Below, in pieces: positions 50,175-59,518 of a stretch of DNA of 64,000 nucleotides; the stretch's first letter is position 1, and every line of letters starts with the position of its first letter. Made by a program: the position numbers and the translations under genes. Origin of the DNA: Fibrisoma montanum (GTDB lineage Bacteria > Bacteroidota > Bacteroidia > Cytophagales > Spirosomataceae); contig NZ_QXED01000018.1 in assembly GCF_003583365.1 (NCBI RefSeq), positions 24,883 to 88,882 of the forward strand, in the 5' to 3' direction. The notes under the pieces were generated by a model. That model was not told the DNA's origin and ran no database searches. It saw only the letters and a list, made by a program, of their open reading frames with translations.

Positions 50175-51572
50175 TTACATGAAAAACTTGAATTCATAAG
50201 GGCGATTTCCCAGCTTAGGTAGACTTTTTAGTGTACTGGCTAATGTAGTTGCATACCCCAATGTTACTGGTAGGCGATCATAGATCGCATCGTGGTTCCA
50301 GTTCATTTTAGTTAAGCCCATAATAATATTACAGTGTTCATACCAACTGTCAGAGCCTGCAAACTGGACGATATGTAATGGGCTGGGAATACCTTTAGCT
50401 TCTTTATAAAAACTCCAGTTATCTGATTGAATAAGCCCCTGTGTCCACAGAAGAATTTCGTTCGGCTCAACTTGGAGGAAAGTTCCTCGATTGACAGGGT
50501 AATTTGAGACTTGTTTTGGATAATCTAACTTAATCGCTCTCCAAGGTGTACTCTGTTTAATCTGTAATAACTCTATTTGAGTGTTAGGAAACGCATCAAA
50601 ACAGCCTTCAATCTCATCTGCTTTAAATGGGGTGGTCTTATGAACAATGATTCGCTTTAGCGTCCTACCCGGATGCCGACTCAAATAAAGTTCTAAACTA
50701 CGCTGCATTACTCGACGCATCTCGTACCTGCTTAAAAAAGGATTTTCACCTTGCGTTGAATATTCATCTGCTTGATACGCTATAAATTCTAATCCAGTGC
50801 CATCTGAATCGAATACTTGGCTACAACACGTCAAAAACTGGGGTTTATCCGTAACGGCATCCATTCTCATGGCATAACTTAAGCCGATAACAGCGGTATC
50901 TTCGTCGTAAGTATTTAATCGCCAAGGTATTCCACCTGATTTTACATAGGTAGCGATGGACAAACGCCAAGCAACACTACACCGGCACCTGTACTTTATC
51001 GCGCTGTTTTCACGTATTATCTGAGTGGGAATCCGAAAACTGGCTGTAATGGCTTTCAAGTAATCATGCAAGTCAAAACCTTCTTCCGAATTTTGAAAGC
51101 CAGAATTCCACAACTCTGGGAGGTATATGTAAAGCACATCAAATTCAAGTATGAACTTACTCATTTGACGGATCGCCTTTACTAATTCTTGGCTTAAAAC
51201 GATATGTGGAAGGGGTACGTTTTTTATAAGGTTAACGGGTAAGCTGAGACAGTTTTGTTCATCCAACAGATCTAAAGACTTTTTAAAAACAGATTTGAAG
51301 CCAGGATACTGTTTCAGGTAACCTTTTCGCTCAACCGGTTGGTGGTTATTATTTAACTCTGAGATTAAGTTTCTGATAGTCTGATAACAACCTTCGGGAT
51401 AAATAGCTGCTATACGTATCGTCTCCAAAAATTCATGACCGCCCAAGTTTTGGCTGAATGGCCCGAAACTTAATAACCCTTCCAAAGGATGAATACTGAC
51501 GGCTCCTGGGTTTTGAGCACTAAATAGAAGTTTAGGCTCTGTGATTCTACTGTTGCCTGAAAACTCTCTCAT
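50175..51572 (-). CDS. Short prokaryotic Argonaute (MID-PIWI)
   Basis: 465-residue short pAgo. The N-terminal MID signature IHPLEGLLSFGPFS is seen at about 28-40 and a guide-end pocket region at 195-220 (AWRLSIATYVKSGGIPW). The PIWI core begins near 228. The first catalytic Asp of PIWI (G-I/L-D) is replaced (VIGLSYAM), so it is a non-slicing, guide-directed sensor, as in all short pAgos. It ends in the family tail YEFKFFM. The start overlaps the stop of the SIR2-APAZ gene (ATGA), the standard SPARSA arrangement. It should bind a small guide RNA and target DNA and trigger the partner NADase. Confidence 0.93.
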   Translation of the reverse strand: MREFSGNSRITEPKLLFSAQNPGAVSIHPLEGLLSFGPFSQNLGGHEFLETIRIAAIYPEGCYQTIRNLISELNNNHQPVERKGYLKQYPGFKSVFKKSLDLLDEQNCLSLPVNLIKNVPLPHIVLSQELVKAIRQMSKFILEFDVLYIYLPELWNSGFQNSEEGFDLHDYLKAITASFRIPTQIIRENSAIKYRCRCSVAWRLSIATYVKSGGIPWRLNTYDEDTAVIGLSYAMRMDAVTDKPQFLTCCSQVFDSDGTGLEFIAYQADEYSTQGENPFLSRYEMRRVMQRSLELYLSRHPGRTLKRIIVHKTTPFKADEIEGCFDAFPNTQIELLQIKQSTPWRAIKLDYPKQVSNYPVNRGTFLQVEPNEILLWTQGLIQSDNWSFYKEAKGIPSPLHIVQFAGSDSWYEHCNIIMGLTKMNWNHDAIYDRLPVTLGYATTLASTLKSLPKLGNRPYEFKFFM

Positions 51573-53347
51573 AGATAACGGCTGAACGATGTTACGTTAC
51601 TGATTGTAAATGAAGCGTCAATGCCGGATAGTTCGCCAAAAGAATAAAACGATTTTTCTTGAATGGTTTTACTCCCAAATAGAATTTCGATCCAAGCTTG
51701 AAGAATTAAGTTGTAAGGGCCATTCAGCCGTTTTGCCATTGCTTCTTTAACAAAAGCTGCACTTTTAAACCGGAGTTCAGTATCTAAAACTCTTGCTACC
51801 CGGATTGTAGGTTCAAGTACTAAGTAGATAGATTTCTGTTTTCGAGTAATTGTTATATGTAAAGCATCTACCCATTGTAACCGGGTGTCAGGTATATAAC
51901 CATTAGTGGCATGCTTGACGGGTTTATTATATGAGCTATAAGTAAGATTATTCAGCGAATCTAACTCTTTGTGTTTCAGTTGACGTGGGTCTAATACAAT
52001 GTAATAGTTGCTTCGCTTCCTTATCCATCGTAGCGGACGATTCCTTGTTAGCGCATTAAGAAGAGCCTCGGTTACCAAATTCTTAATGGATGAATCATCA
52101 AAAGAAAAATGTTTTTCTTCAATTGGATAAATGCTTTTGCGGTTTTTAGGAAAAACTCTGTCGAACTCCCTATCATCTCCAAATCCTACAACCCCCTGCT
52201 GTTTTCGGATGCACAATATGTTGGCTTTTGCTTGCTTGACGGCTTCCAGGATTTCTTTAGTGTTACCACATTCGCATTCAATAAGTCGCGCAATACTTGG
52301 GTAATCTTTTATTTCAAGAGCGTTCAGCCGGAGGATAGGGTTATGTTTGCCTTTATTGGCTATAGGCTGATGTATTAATCTTCGATTACTGTTCTCTAAA
52401 AGTTTTTTAGAGTCCTCAGGTACGTTTTGTAAAAATTTAATAATAGAGGAGAAACACTCCTCAAATGATTCGATCTCAACTAAATACGTTGATACACCTT
52501 TTGTTGAAGCTGCTTCCAGAAATGAGGCTACTCTTTCGATTACTTTGTTTCCAGTTCTGACAAACCAGAATATACCAGCGGGAAAGGGAGATGTCGTTTT
52601 TAAAGCTTCTTCAAGTACCTCCATAATGGAATTGTCTCGGCCACTATATCCTATGAAAGCAAATCCATAATTCTCACAGGTATTTTTAAAGGCTAATCGA
52701 AGCTTCTCATCTTGTTGTTGTAATTCTTCTACGGTATTTTTCATGAAAAGTGAATGAAAATCCCCGTGAAGTTTTAATAAAGCCGGTGTCCTCTGACCTT
52801 GTATATATGGCAATCCTTGGTAGTTATTGTCAATCGAGGCAACATGTAATTTTGAAGTACTTTCGTAGGCGAGAGCCGCAGCGTCTTCAATTAAACGGTC
52901 AAAATTTGTGGTTAATACAAACCGTAACATTGACATTCTCATTAAAACAGCCATCACCTTATAGCCATAAGTGGGCTTGGCATTTGCTAACTTTCGCTCA
53001 ATGTATTCGCTCCGAAGTGCGATATCAGGATATGCCCGCTGAAAATAATAGGAGTACTCATCCAAACTATCCTCTAAGGGTGGATCATTGGGGTTATTAC
53101 TTGTTCGTTGACTATTAAAGTAACTCTGAATTTTGCTTTTTATACCAGGAGTTAAATTACTGTACTGAGAAATGGGTGTGTTTTGCTCTGTGCAGAATAT
53201 GCTTCGTTTGAAGTCCCAAGTCATATCATAAGCAGAAGGAAGACCTGCTGCAACGGAAGCCCCTGCCCCAGTAAACCAAGCTATATTTTGTCCTCTTAGG
53301 CTGAAAATTCTAATAAATTCAGCAGTCTGTAAAGTTGTAACAGCCAA
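51569..53347 (-). CDS. SIR2-APAZ effector of a SPARSA defence system
   Basis: 592-residue effector. SIR2 domain at 20-250: GAGAS (27-31), TTNFD (146-150), LHGD with His194, and FIGYSGRD (232-238), so the NAD-binding and catalytic residues are intact. The C-terminal half (about 300-592) is the APAZ region, the Argonaute-docking module that replaces the N and PAZ domains. In characterised SPARSA systems, target recognition by the pAgo leads this domain to degrade NAD(P)+ and stop growth of the invaded cell. The likely start is TTG (no in-frame ATG in the N-terminal region), with an in-frame stop shortly upstream. Confidence 0.92.
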   Translation of the reverse strand: MAVTTLQTAEFIRIFSLRGQNIAWFTGAGASVAAGLPSAYDMTWDFKRSIFCTEQNTPISQYSNLTPGIKSKIQSYFNSQRTSNNPNDPPLEDSLDEYSYYFQRAYPDIALRSEYIERKLANAKPTYGYKVMAVLMRMSMLRFVLTTNFDRLIEDAAALAYESTSKLHVASIDNNYQGLPYIQGQRTPALLKLHGDFHSLFMKNTVEELQQQDEKLRLAFKNTCENYGFAFIGYSGRDNSIMEVLEEALKTTSPFPAGIFWFVRTGNKVIERVASFLEAASTKGVSTYLVEIESFEECFSSIIKFLQNVPEDSKKLLENSNRRLIHQPIANKGKHNPILRLNALEIKDYPSIARLIECECGNTKEILEAVKQAKANILCIRKQQGVVGFGDDREFDRVFPKNRKSIYPIEEKHFSFDDSSIKNLVTEALLNALTRNRPLRWIRKRSNYYIVLDPRQLKHKELDSLNNLTYSSYNKPVKHATNGYIPDTRLQWVDALHITITRKQKSIYLVLEPTIRVARVLDTELRFKSAAFVKEAMAKRLNGPYNLILQAWIEILFGSKTIQEKSFYSFGELSGIDASFTISNVTSFSRYL

Positions 53348-53436
53348 TGGGTGTTTTGTTAGAGTCTACGAAAGTTGATCAGAAGGTTGGACGATTAGCA
53401 ATTGATCACTAAACATCTGATAATTATACAAAAATA

Positions 53437-53458
53437 GCCGACAAATTAGTTTGTCGGC
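53437..53458. terminator. Terminator between tra operon and SPARSA operon
   Basis: Nine-bp stem GCCGACAAA / TTTGTCGGC, loop TTAG, with T-rich sequence on both sides. It ends the leftward transfer operon before the SIR2-APAZ promoter, indicating that the defence genes are an independent unit. Confidence 0.78.
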
Positions 53459-53464
53459 CATTTT

Positions 53465-54136
53465 TTACCTCGAATAAGTCAACCCTAATCGCCATTGCTC
53501 TTTCTCGTACACCAGCGGCTGATAGCGTTTTTCTTCCCTTCCATTCTCGTAGCGCAAGGCTACCTCAATGACGACTGAATCGGGGGTGACTTCGCGCAGG
53601 CCCACTGATTCGGCACCGGTAATGGTGCCACCGTATGTGGCGGTTTGCATCGAGAGGGGCAGCAGGCCCGGCAACTGACGAACTTCTTTACGGAACGCCC
53701 GAGAAAGATAAGGGTGGAGGTTAGTGCCGTTGTTCCGGGCGTACTGGTTGGCCACGAAGAAGGCTTCCTCAGCCATGCGCTTTGCTTTCCAATTCTTGCC
53801 CTGGTAAAATGTCTTGAACAGCACGACGACCAGCAGCACCGCCAGCAGCCCACCGATGGTCTGGAATGGATATTTGGCGATATAAGCCGAAACCTTTGCA
53901 GATAGAATCTGAGCTGGTTTCAGGTCCTCTTTCTGTTCAGGTATTGCAGCCGGTCGAGTGCGTTCGTCGGTGCTACGTTGGTTGGTGTTCCCGGTCGGTC
54001 GTGATTGTTTCGGACGCTCTGCTTCTTGCGTTGTCCCCTCAGCCGGGCGCGTCGAGCCGTTCCGTTTTGTCCGGTTCGTTGGTCCGGTTCCATTTGGGCT
54101 GACAGGCGGAAACTGATCGTTGTTATTGTCTTTCAT
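53465..54136 (-). CDS. Single-helix transfer-region protein
   Basis: 223 residues. A long polar, Pro/Thr/Arg-rich cytoplasmic N-terminus (1-90), one helix near 95-112 (TIGGLLAVLLVVVLFKTF) and a beta-rich periplasmic domain of about 110 residues. The layout resembles VirB8-like or pilus-assembly anchoring proteins, but the family is not recognised. Last gene of the tra operon, one base after the upstream gene. Confidence 0.65.
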   Translation of the reverse strand: MKDNNNDQFPPVSPNGTGPTNRTKRNGSTRPAEGTTQEAERPKQSRPTGNTNQRSTDERTRPAAIPEQKEDLKPAQILSAKVSAYIAKYPFQTIGGLLAVLLVVVLFKTFYQGKNWKAKRMAEEAFFVANQYARNNGTNLHPYLSRAFRKEVRQLPGLLPLSMQTATYGGTITGAESVGLREVTPDSVVIEVALRYENGREEKRYQPLVYEKEQWRLGLTYSR

Positions 54137-54137
54137 C

Positions 54138-55352
54138 TTACAGCGAGAGGTCTAAGTACCGGTACGATTCCTGCATATATGAGCGTGCTCGTTTCATCTC
54201 CAGCACCTGTTGTAGCGGTGTTTTCTCTAATGCTTCTTCCATCAGTTTATCGCCCTTCTGCCGGTATTCGACCGATTGCGAGGCCATGTCCATCGCGGAT
54301 TTTTGCAGCGATGCCCGTTCTCCAGTACTCAGGCGCAGACCGCGAGGGGCAGCCTGATCGGCGAAATAGCCCATATCAGGTGAGTTTGGGTTGAACATCG
54401 GTGTACTTTGAAACGCACCGTCCATGCTTGACAGGAAACTTTGCGCGTCGTTGTTCACCTGTTCGATCATGCTCTGAAGCTGACTCTGCATTTCAGCGGG
54501 GAAACTGCTCAGATCACCGAGTGACATCAGATCAAAGCCGGAGCCGATGTTGGGCGGGTCGGCGATCAACTGCTGAATGCTGGATTCGGTCATACGCTGT
54601 AACACCGTTTGCCGTAGTCGGCGGGCGATGTCGATGGCTGTGCCGTTCTGCTCATCGTTCAGGGCGTTATTCAACGTAACCGATTGCGCGTAGAGTTCGT
54701 CGGCCAGTTTGTAATACAGTAACGATTGGACGATTTTCTTTTTCTGCGCGGCCGTCTGGAATTGCAGCAGGTGTTGGGCTTCCTCACCCCGCGCCGTGCC
54801 GAGGTCGGTCAGGTTGGCGGGTTGCCGGGCATCGAGGCCCGACTTACCGAAGAACATATCGTAAATCTGACCGCCGTTGTCCTGAGCTAACGGATAGTTA
54901 CGGGCTGCACCGTCGGCGATCTGCTTTTCCAACTGTTGCAGAAACAGGGCGGGTACGTAGCCGCTCAGATACTGATTCACTTCCTGCTGAATCTGGTTGA
55001 AGACAACCAGGTCGTTGAATTTGATTTGCCCGTCTCGCGACCGGATTGCTTTCAGTTCCGATACCGAGCGCATCAGGTCTTCGACACTCCGGGCAATCTC
55101 CAACTGTGCCTGTGTGTAGAGTTCGGTGCCCTGGCTGCTTTCATCAATCCGAGCCAGTTTGCCGAGTTGCTTTTTGTTCTTGTCCAGAATCTTTTTCAAT
55201 TCCAGTAAACGCGCTTTGGCATAAGGGTCTTTACCGCCTTTGAGACCCAGCAGTGATAGCCCCAGATTGATGATGGTTTCGACCTGGCTATTGCCCGGCA
55301 CCGGCACGATCAGCAGAATGGCCAGCAGGGTTAGAAGAATTGTCTTTTTCAT
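54138..55352 (-). CDS. Secreted helical protein of the transfer operon
   Basis: 404 residues with signal peptide (LLTLLAILLIVPVPGNSQ), then long helical segments with many Gln and Leu (LLELKKILDKNKKQLGKL). Could take the place of VirB5/TraI-like pilus-tip proteins, which are secreted and helical. Its ATG overlaps the TraM stop by four bases. No sequence signature proves the assignment. Confidence 0.65.
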   Translation of the reverse strand: MKKTILLTLLAILLIVPVPGNSQVETIINLGLSLLGLKGGKDPYAKARLLELKKILDKNKKQLGKLARIDESSQGTELYTQAQLEIARSVEDLMRSVSELKAIRSRDGQIKFNDLVVFNQIQQEVNQYLSGYVPALFLQQLEKQIADGAARNYPLAQDNGGQIYDMFFGKSGLDARQPANLTDLGTARGEEAQHLLQFQTAAQKKKIVQSLLYYKLADELYAQSVTLNNALNDEQNGTAIDIARRLRQTVLQRMTESSIQQLIADPPNIGSGFDLMSLGDLSSFPAEMQSQLQSMIEQVNNDAQSFLSSMDGAFQSTPMFNPNSPDMGYFADQAAPRGLRLSTGERASLQKSAMDMASQSVEYRQKGDKLMEEALEKTPLQQVLEMKRARSYMQESYRYLDLSL

Positions 55353-56683
55353 TTGACTGGGACAAAAAACACTTTAAAACCATCCTGTAAATTCAGTTTC
55401 TGACGCACCTCCCTTCGTCGGCCCGTCGTTGCCGCCGAAGCCAGACCCGCGCCAAGCGATGCCAGTGCATTGCCGGCCACTGGTACACGGGTTGCCTGAT
55501 TGATCGAGTAGCCCGCAGACCAGGCGGCTTGACTCGCTGCCTGACTCATGGCACTACCGGTAGCCTGATCGACTTGCTGCCGAGAGGGTTTATCTGATTG
55601 TAGGGCTAATCCCTCGTTCATATCCGGGTCTAACGCCCGCAGCCGCACCGGTACGGCTTCACCCGTACTGAGTCGTAGGGTGGTGATGTTGAATATGGCC
55701 CGGTTGCTGCCGACCTGCGCGAAACCCACCAAAATTGAGCCTTTAGGAGCGAAGCGGTCACGGATTTTGGCATCGGCCAGCGTTCGGAACATTACCCGCG
55801 TTCCATTCATGATGGTTTGGTCTCCACTGACCACGCCCGGTATCGGCTCGTTATCCTCTAACTCAACGGTGGCCAGCGACGGGGGCGGCAATGTCTGCTG
55901 CCCGGCATATGAGTTGTTGTTATTACCTTCTGCCTTTACGGTGTTGAAGCCCGCCCGTAGTAGCAAGTCCTCCCGCGTAGGGTTGGCATGATACGGATCG
56001 CCATAAGCCGATGAACGGCCCGAGTAGTCAGAGCCATACGAATCGGTTTGGTAGCGACGCTTTGGCGCAGCACCGTAAGAACTACCCGATGTGTTTCGCC
56101 GATTGCCTGACTGCCGCGTTAATTGCTGAGAGCGGTTCAACTCACGCTGAACGGATGGATTCTGATGAACCGAATCTTTCGACATCCGATTGGCTTGCTG
56201 TTGTTTGAGAGCGAGGCCATATATATTGTTTACACCATCGTAGTTCATCGTCCGCATCTGTTCTTCATCGGCGTAATCGGTGGGCTGGTTTTTCCGGTTG
56301 CTTTCCCGTTCGGCTACGTCGATTGGCTCGGTAGGTACTGGAGCCTTAAAACCATTAGTCGAGATCGTCATTTTCCAGAGGAGACCGACGATGCCCAATA
56401 CGGCTATTAGCCCTACCAACACTCCGATAACGAACCGCTTGCGCTTCGATAAGTCAGCTTTGCCCGATGCCGAATCCTGTTGTGTCGATGCTAATTCATC
56501 TGAATCATCATCGCCTAATTCGTCGTATTCTTCATCGACCTCATCAATTTCTTCGGCAGGTTCATTGCCTGTCAATGCCGCAGGATGTTCATTGCCAAAC
56601 TGATCGGCCGGAGCGTCGGCCTGGCCGAAAGCGCCGAAAGCATCGTCGTCTAAGCGGGCTTCTGGTTTCTTCTTTTTGCTCAT
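55349..56683 (-). CDS. traM: TraM (VirB10-like) secretion channel protein
   Basis: 444 residues: acidic cytoplasmic N-terminus, one helix near 84-105 (FVIGVLVGLIAVLGIVGLLW), a long Gln/Ser/Tyr-rich periplasmic linker and a conserved C-terminal domain (VELEDNEPIPGVVSGDQTIM, then LADAKIRDRFAPKGSILVGF). Matches Bacteroidota TraM, the VirB10 equivalent spanning both membranes. The gene is preceded by TraN with a four-base overlap, reversing the M-N order of CTnDOT. Confidence 0.9.
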   Translation of the reverse strand: MSKKKKPEARLDDDAFGAFGQADAPADQFGNEHPAALTGNEPAEEIDEVDEEYDELGDDDSDELASTQQDSASGKADLSKRKRFVIGVLVGLIAVLGIVGLLWKMTISTNGFKAPVPTEPIDVAERESNRKNQPTDYADEEQMRTMNYDGVNNIYGLALKQQQANRMSKDSVHQNPSVQRELNRSQQLTRQSGNRRNTSGSSYGAAPKRRYQTDSYGSDYSGRSSAYGDPYHANPTREDLLLRAGFNTVKAEGNNNNSYAGQQTLPPPSLATVELEDNEPIPGVVSGDQTIMNGTRVMFRTLADAKIRDRFAPKGSILVGFAQVGSNRAIFNITTLRLSTGEAVPVRLRALDPDMNEGLALQSDKPSRQQVDQATGSAMSQAASQAAWSAGYSINQATRVPVAGNALASLGAGLASAATTGRRREVRQKLNLQDGFKVFFVPVK

Positions 56684-57705
56684 TTTCGTAGCAGGGTCAG
56701 GATGGATTCTGTCTCAAAAAAACGTCCCTTAAAAAGTGGATTTCGGTGCGGAGTGGCTTTGCGCCGGGCGTACAATACCTCGCGCATTGGTAGGCTCAGT
56801 GTGACATTTCGGGTGCCGGTTTTCTCGCGGACATTGATAACGAACCGGCTGCGGCTCTGTGGGGCAAATTGGGGCAGTAAGAACCGTAGTCGTGTTTCCT
56901 GACCCGCTTCGATTCGTTCCGGTATCGTCTCGAATACAGGTTCCATCGGGTAGGTTTCCCCGTCGAGGTAAGCCCCCTTGCGCTTTTTGGCCTGGTGCTG
57001 ATACCAGAAACTAACCTGATCGAGCAGGAACGGCATGGCCGTTTTGTTGTTCACTGTTAGTTGAATGTACGTGTTCGTCGAGTCGTGCATCAGGTGGGTC
57101 AATTTGACCGAAATCCCGCTGTTTCGCTCCCGGTCATGATGCGTAGCGGAGCCACTCAGTAGCGAGTCCATTCGCACCTGCAACGCATTTTTGACAGTGC
57201 TTACAGGTACATTTACCACAGTTGGGCGGTCCTCAACGGGTGAAGTCACGCCCGTTAGCGGGTTCAGAGATGCGAGTAACGGCCCATTGTAAGGAAAGGC
57301 TATTTGAGTAGCGGGCGCAGTACGCTGAATGGACTGCCCGGCTATGGCTGTACCACCACTACCCGGTTTAGGGGTCGGCGGGTTAAGCAACTTAGCGACT
57401 TCGACAAAGGCCGGAGGTGTTTTACCTGATACGCTCAGATAGCCGAGGTATGTGCCGTTATCCGTCCGAACAAAGAATGGCGACTTACGGGCCGACGTTA
57501 ATCGGGGCCGGATAAACACGATGTTGCCAGATTCGATCTTTACCAGATACTCCGGGCTGATGTCCACCAAAGCGACTTTCGAGGGGAAAATAAGATAGGT
57601 CGTCGTCAGGCGGTTTACCCGGATCGTATCAGGCAGGTAAGTTTGTGCATGGCTGAGTCGGGAAAGCCCGAACGCCAATAGTAGGGGAATGAAGTGCTTT
57701 TTCAT
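56680..57705 (-). CDS. traN: TraN (DUF4138, VirB9-like) secretion protein
   Basis: 341 residues from ATG (MKKHFIPLLLAFG), signal ending at SHAQ. The N-terminal DUF4138 part has TTTYLIFPSKVALVDIS and IRPRLTSARKSPFFVRTDNG, and the C-terminal beta-domain AGQETRLRFLLPQF. VirB9-type proteins form the outer-membrane-proximal ring of the channel. A linker of about 80 residues rich in Thr/Pro separates the domains. Confidence 0.88.
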   Translation of the reverse strand: MKKHFIPLLLAFGLSRLSHAQTYLPDTIRVNRLTTTYLIFPSKVALVDISPEYLVKIESGNIVFIRPRLTSARKSPFFVRTDNGTYLGYLSVSGKTPPAFVEVAKLLNPPTPKPGSGGTAIAGQSIQRTAPATQIAFPYNGPLLASLNPLTGVTSPVEDRPTVVNVPVSTVKNALQVRMDSLLSGSATHHDRERNSGISVKLTHLMHDSTNTYIQLTVNNKTAMPFLLDQVSFWYQHQAKKRKGAYLDGETYPMEPVFETIPERIEAGQETRLRFLLPQFAPQSRSRFVINVREKTGTRNVTLSLPMREVLYARRKATPHRNPLFKGRFFETESILTLLRK

Positions 57706-57727
57706 CGTAAATGTTGCTAAGGATATG

Positions 57728-58354
57728 CTACTTATTTGAGCGGGAGCCATCGGGAGCCGGACGACGGTATTCGATAAAGTTGAACCCGTCGATCAGCAGA
57801 CCGTAAGGGTTAATGTCTGATCGGAGTTGGCGCGATAGTGTGAACCGGGCAGCAACGGGCTGTACAGCAATCTGGTTGTCATAAACCACTTCCTGCGCTC
57901 CCCACACGATGCCCCGGTACGGCTCGACGCTCATATCGACCGATACTGAATCGCACGTCCAGTTGGTGTGCGAATTATACCGGTGGTAGTTTTCGAGCAC
58001 CTGCCCACGCTTGAATGTTTCGTAGATAGCGCGTCCATCGTTGTGATCAACCAGCTTCATACCGTGATTGACCCGTTCGCGGAAGGTGCTGGCATCGTGC
58101 TGAAACATCAGGTCCATGAACGACCGCACTAAGTTCCGGGCCTCGTATTGAGTAGGTTGTACCTGACCGGCTGCAATAGCCGAGGTGGTTCCGTTATCGG
58201 TGGTCACATAGACCCGTTCAGCGTTCTGGCTTGTTTCCCGCACGTAGGCGTACAGCCAGGCGACGTTGCTCAGAGCCAGTGCCATAATCAGTCCTAAGCA
58301 AATGAATTTTAAGGATTTGATTAGGGTTGTAACGTTGTTTGCTTGCTGCATCAT
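57728..58354 (-). CDS. traK: TraK (VirB8-like) inner-membrane protein
   Basis: 208 residues with one N-terminal helix (FICLGLIMALALSNVAWLY) and a periplasmic domain of the VirB8/TraK type (RNLVRSFMDLMFQHDASTF, SVDMSVEPYRGIVWGAQEVV). It nucleates assembly of the secretion complex at the inner membrane. Located between TraJ and TraN with small gaps. Confidence 0.88.
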   Translation of the reverse strand: MMQQANNVTTLIKSLKFICLGLIMALALSNVAWLYAYVRETSQNAERVYVTTDNGTTSAIAAGQVQPTQYEARNLVRSFMDLMFQHDASTFRERVNHGMKLVDHNDGRAIYETFKRGQVLENYHRYNSHTNWTCDSVSVDMSVEPYRGIVWGAQEVVYDNQIAVQPVAARFTLSRQLRSDINPYGLLIDGFNFIEYRRPAPDGSRSNK

Positions 58355-58357
58355 GGT

Positions 58358-59506
58358 TTAAACAAAAGAATAGTCATCGTAACGGTCATCATCGGCTCTC
58401 CGCTGGCCTTCATTCAGGGCCGGTGCATCGTAGCTTGGTTCTGGTTCTGCCTGACGGCCGACGCGGGCTTCGTAGCTTTCTTCCCGTTCGGCCCGAGATG
58501 TGTTCTTCGCCGTTTTTTCAGTACTGGCCTTGCTGGTATTATTGGTCGAGTTGCCAGAACGTGAATTGTTGCCGCTCGAACTGTTCCGGCTCATAGATTG
58601 TCCCGTCCGCATGGCTTCGCCCGGCAGATTGGCCCCTTTGTTAGCTGCCCAGCCTGCCAGACCACCCGCCGAGGTAATGCCCCCGATAAACGTATTGGTC
58701 AAGAAGGGCGTGGCTAAATAGGCACCCATGACGCAGTAATGCACGACGACTAAATTGAAGATGGCTCCGAATCGCTGTTCGAGCGTGGCGTTGTTCATCA
58801 TGTTGTCGATGTGCGAATCCACGAGATTATCCACGTAGAAATTGACGATATTGTCAAGTACACCGATGGTCATCGCCCAGAACTTGGCATGGAGCAGGTT
58901 ACGAAACCAATAGGCCATTGCACCCTGAAAGCCGGGAATCATCGAGATTAGGATGGCAATTGGGCCGGTGATCGCCAGAAAGACGACGACCAAAACCTGC
59001 ATCTTAGCCACGAATGCCCGAACCAGCAGCGTCAGTCCCTCAGCCACTAACCGTACCAGCTTTAGAATGACCATCTCCATTGAATTGCTCATTACGCCCA
59101 ACACAATGTCGATGTCTTTCTTCATCTGATCGGTGTCCCATTTCAGGTCGAAATCTTTCCAGAGGTTGGAATTAGCCGTTGTGAAGGCCCCATCCACTTT
59201 AGCGGTCATCGCTTTGAGCGAAGCCAGCACCTCTTGTGGGTCTTTCGGCGAAAACAAACTCGCCACATAATCAATCATGCCGGTGGCAATAGACAGGAGG
59301 TCGCTGTAAAGCGTCAGTACAATGGTCAGGATGATTGCCCGAATGACCGGCGTGTAATCAGTCGTCAAATCTGACGATACCAGAAACGTTCGGCCCAATG
59401 CCCAAAGGAAATTGATGAGCATGAGCGCAGCCGCCAGCCCCAATACTTTGGTACGGATCAGGTCGCCGTTATTGGCCATCAGGAAGCCAAACGAGGTTTC
59501 ATTCAT
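58358..59506 (-). CDS. traJ: TraJ (VirB6-like) polytopic membrane protein
   Basis: 382 residues with about six helices (for example VLGLAAALMLINFLWALGRTF, LVVVFLAITGPIAILISMIP), then a Ser/Asn-rich cytoplasmic tail. VirB6-type proteins line the inner-membrane part of the translocation path. The order TraG-TraJ-TraK is as in CTnDOT, although no TraH/I was seen between G and J. Confidence 0.9.
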   Translation of the reverse strand: MNETSFGFLMANNGDLIRTKVLGLAAALMLINFLWALGRTFLVSSDLTTDYTPVIRAIILTIVLTLYSDLLSIATGMIDYVASLFSPKDPQEVLASLKAMTAKVDGAFTTANSNLWKDFDLKWDTDQMKKDIDIVLGVMSNSMEMVILKLVRLVAEGLTLLVRAFVAKMQVLVVVFLAITGPIAILISMIPGFQGAMAYWFRNLLHAKFWAMTIGVLDNIVNFYVDNLVDSHIDNMMNNATLEQRFGAIFNLVVVHYCVMGAYLATPFLTNTFIGGITSAGGLAGWAANKGANLPGEAMRTGQSMSRNSSSGNNSRSGNSTNNTSKASTEKTAKNTSRAEREESYEARVGRQAEPEPSYDAPALNEGQRRADDDRYDDYSFV

Positions 59507-59518
59507 ACGTAAAAGGGT

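Noticed and set aside
51569..53347. The SIR2 protein as a stand-alone Sir2 defence protein (for example Thoeris-like or DSR-like).
   Set aside because: The APAZ-like C-terminal half and the overlapping short pAgo gene identify a SPARSA pair instead.
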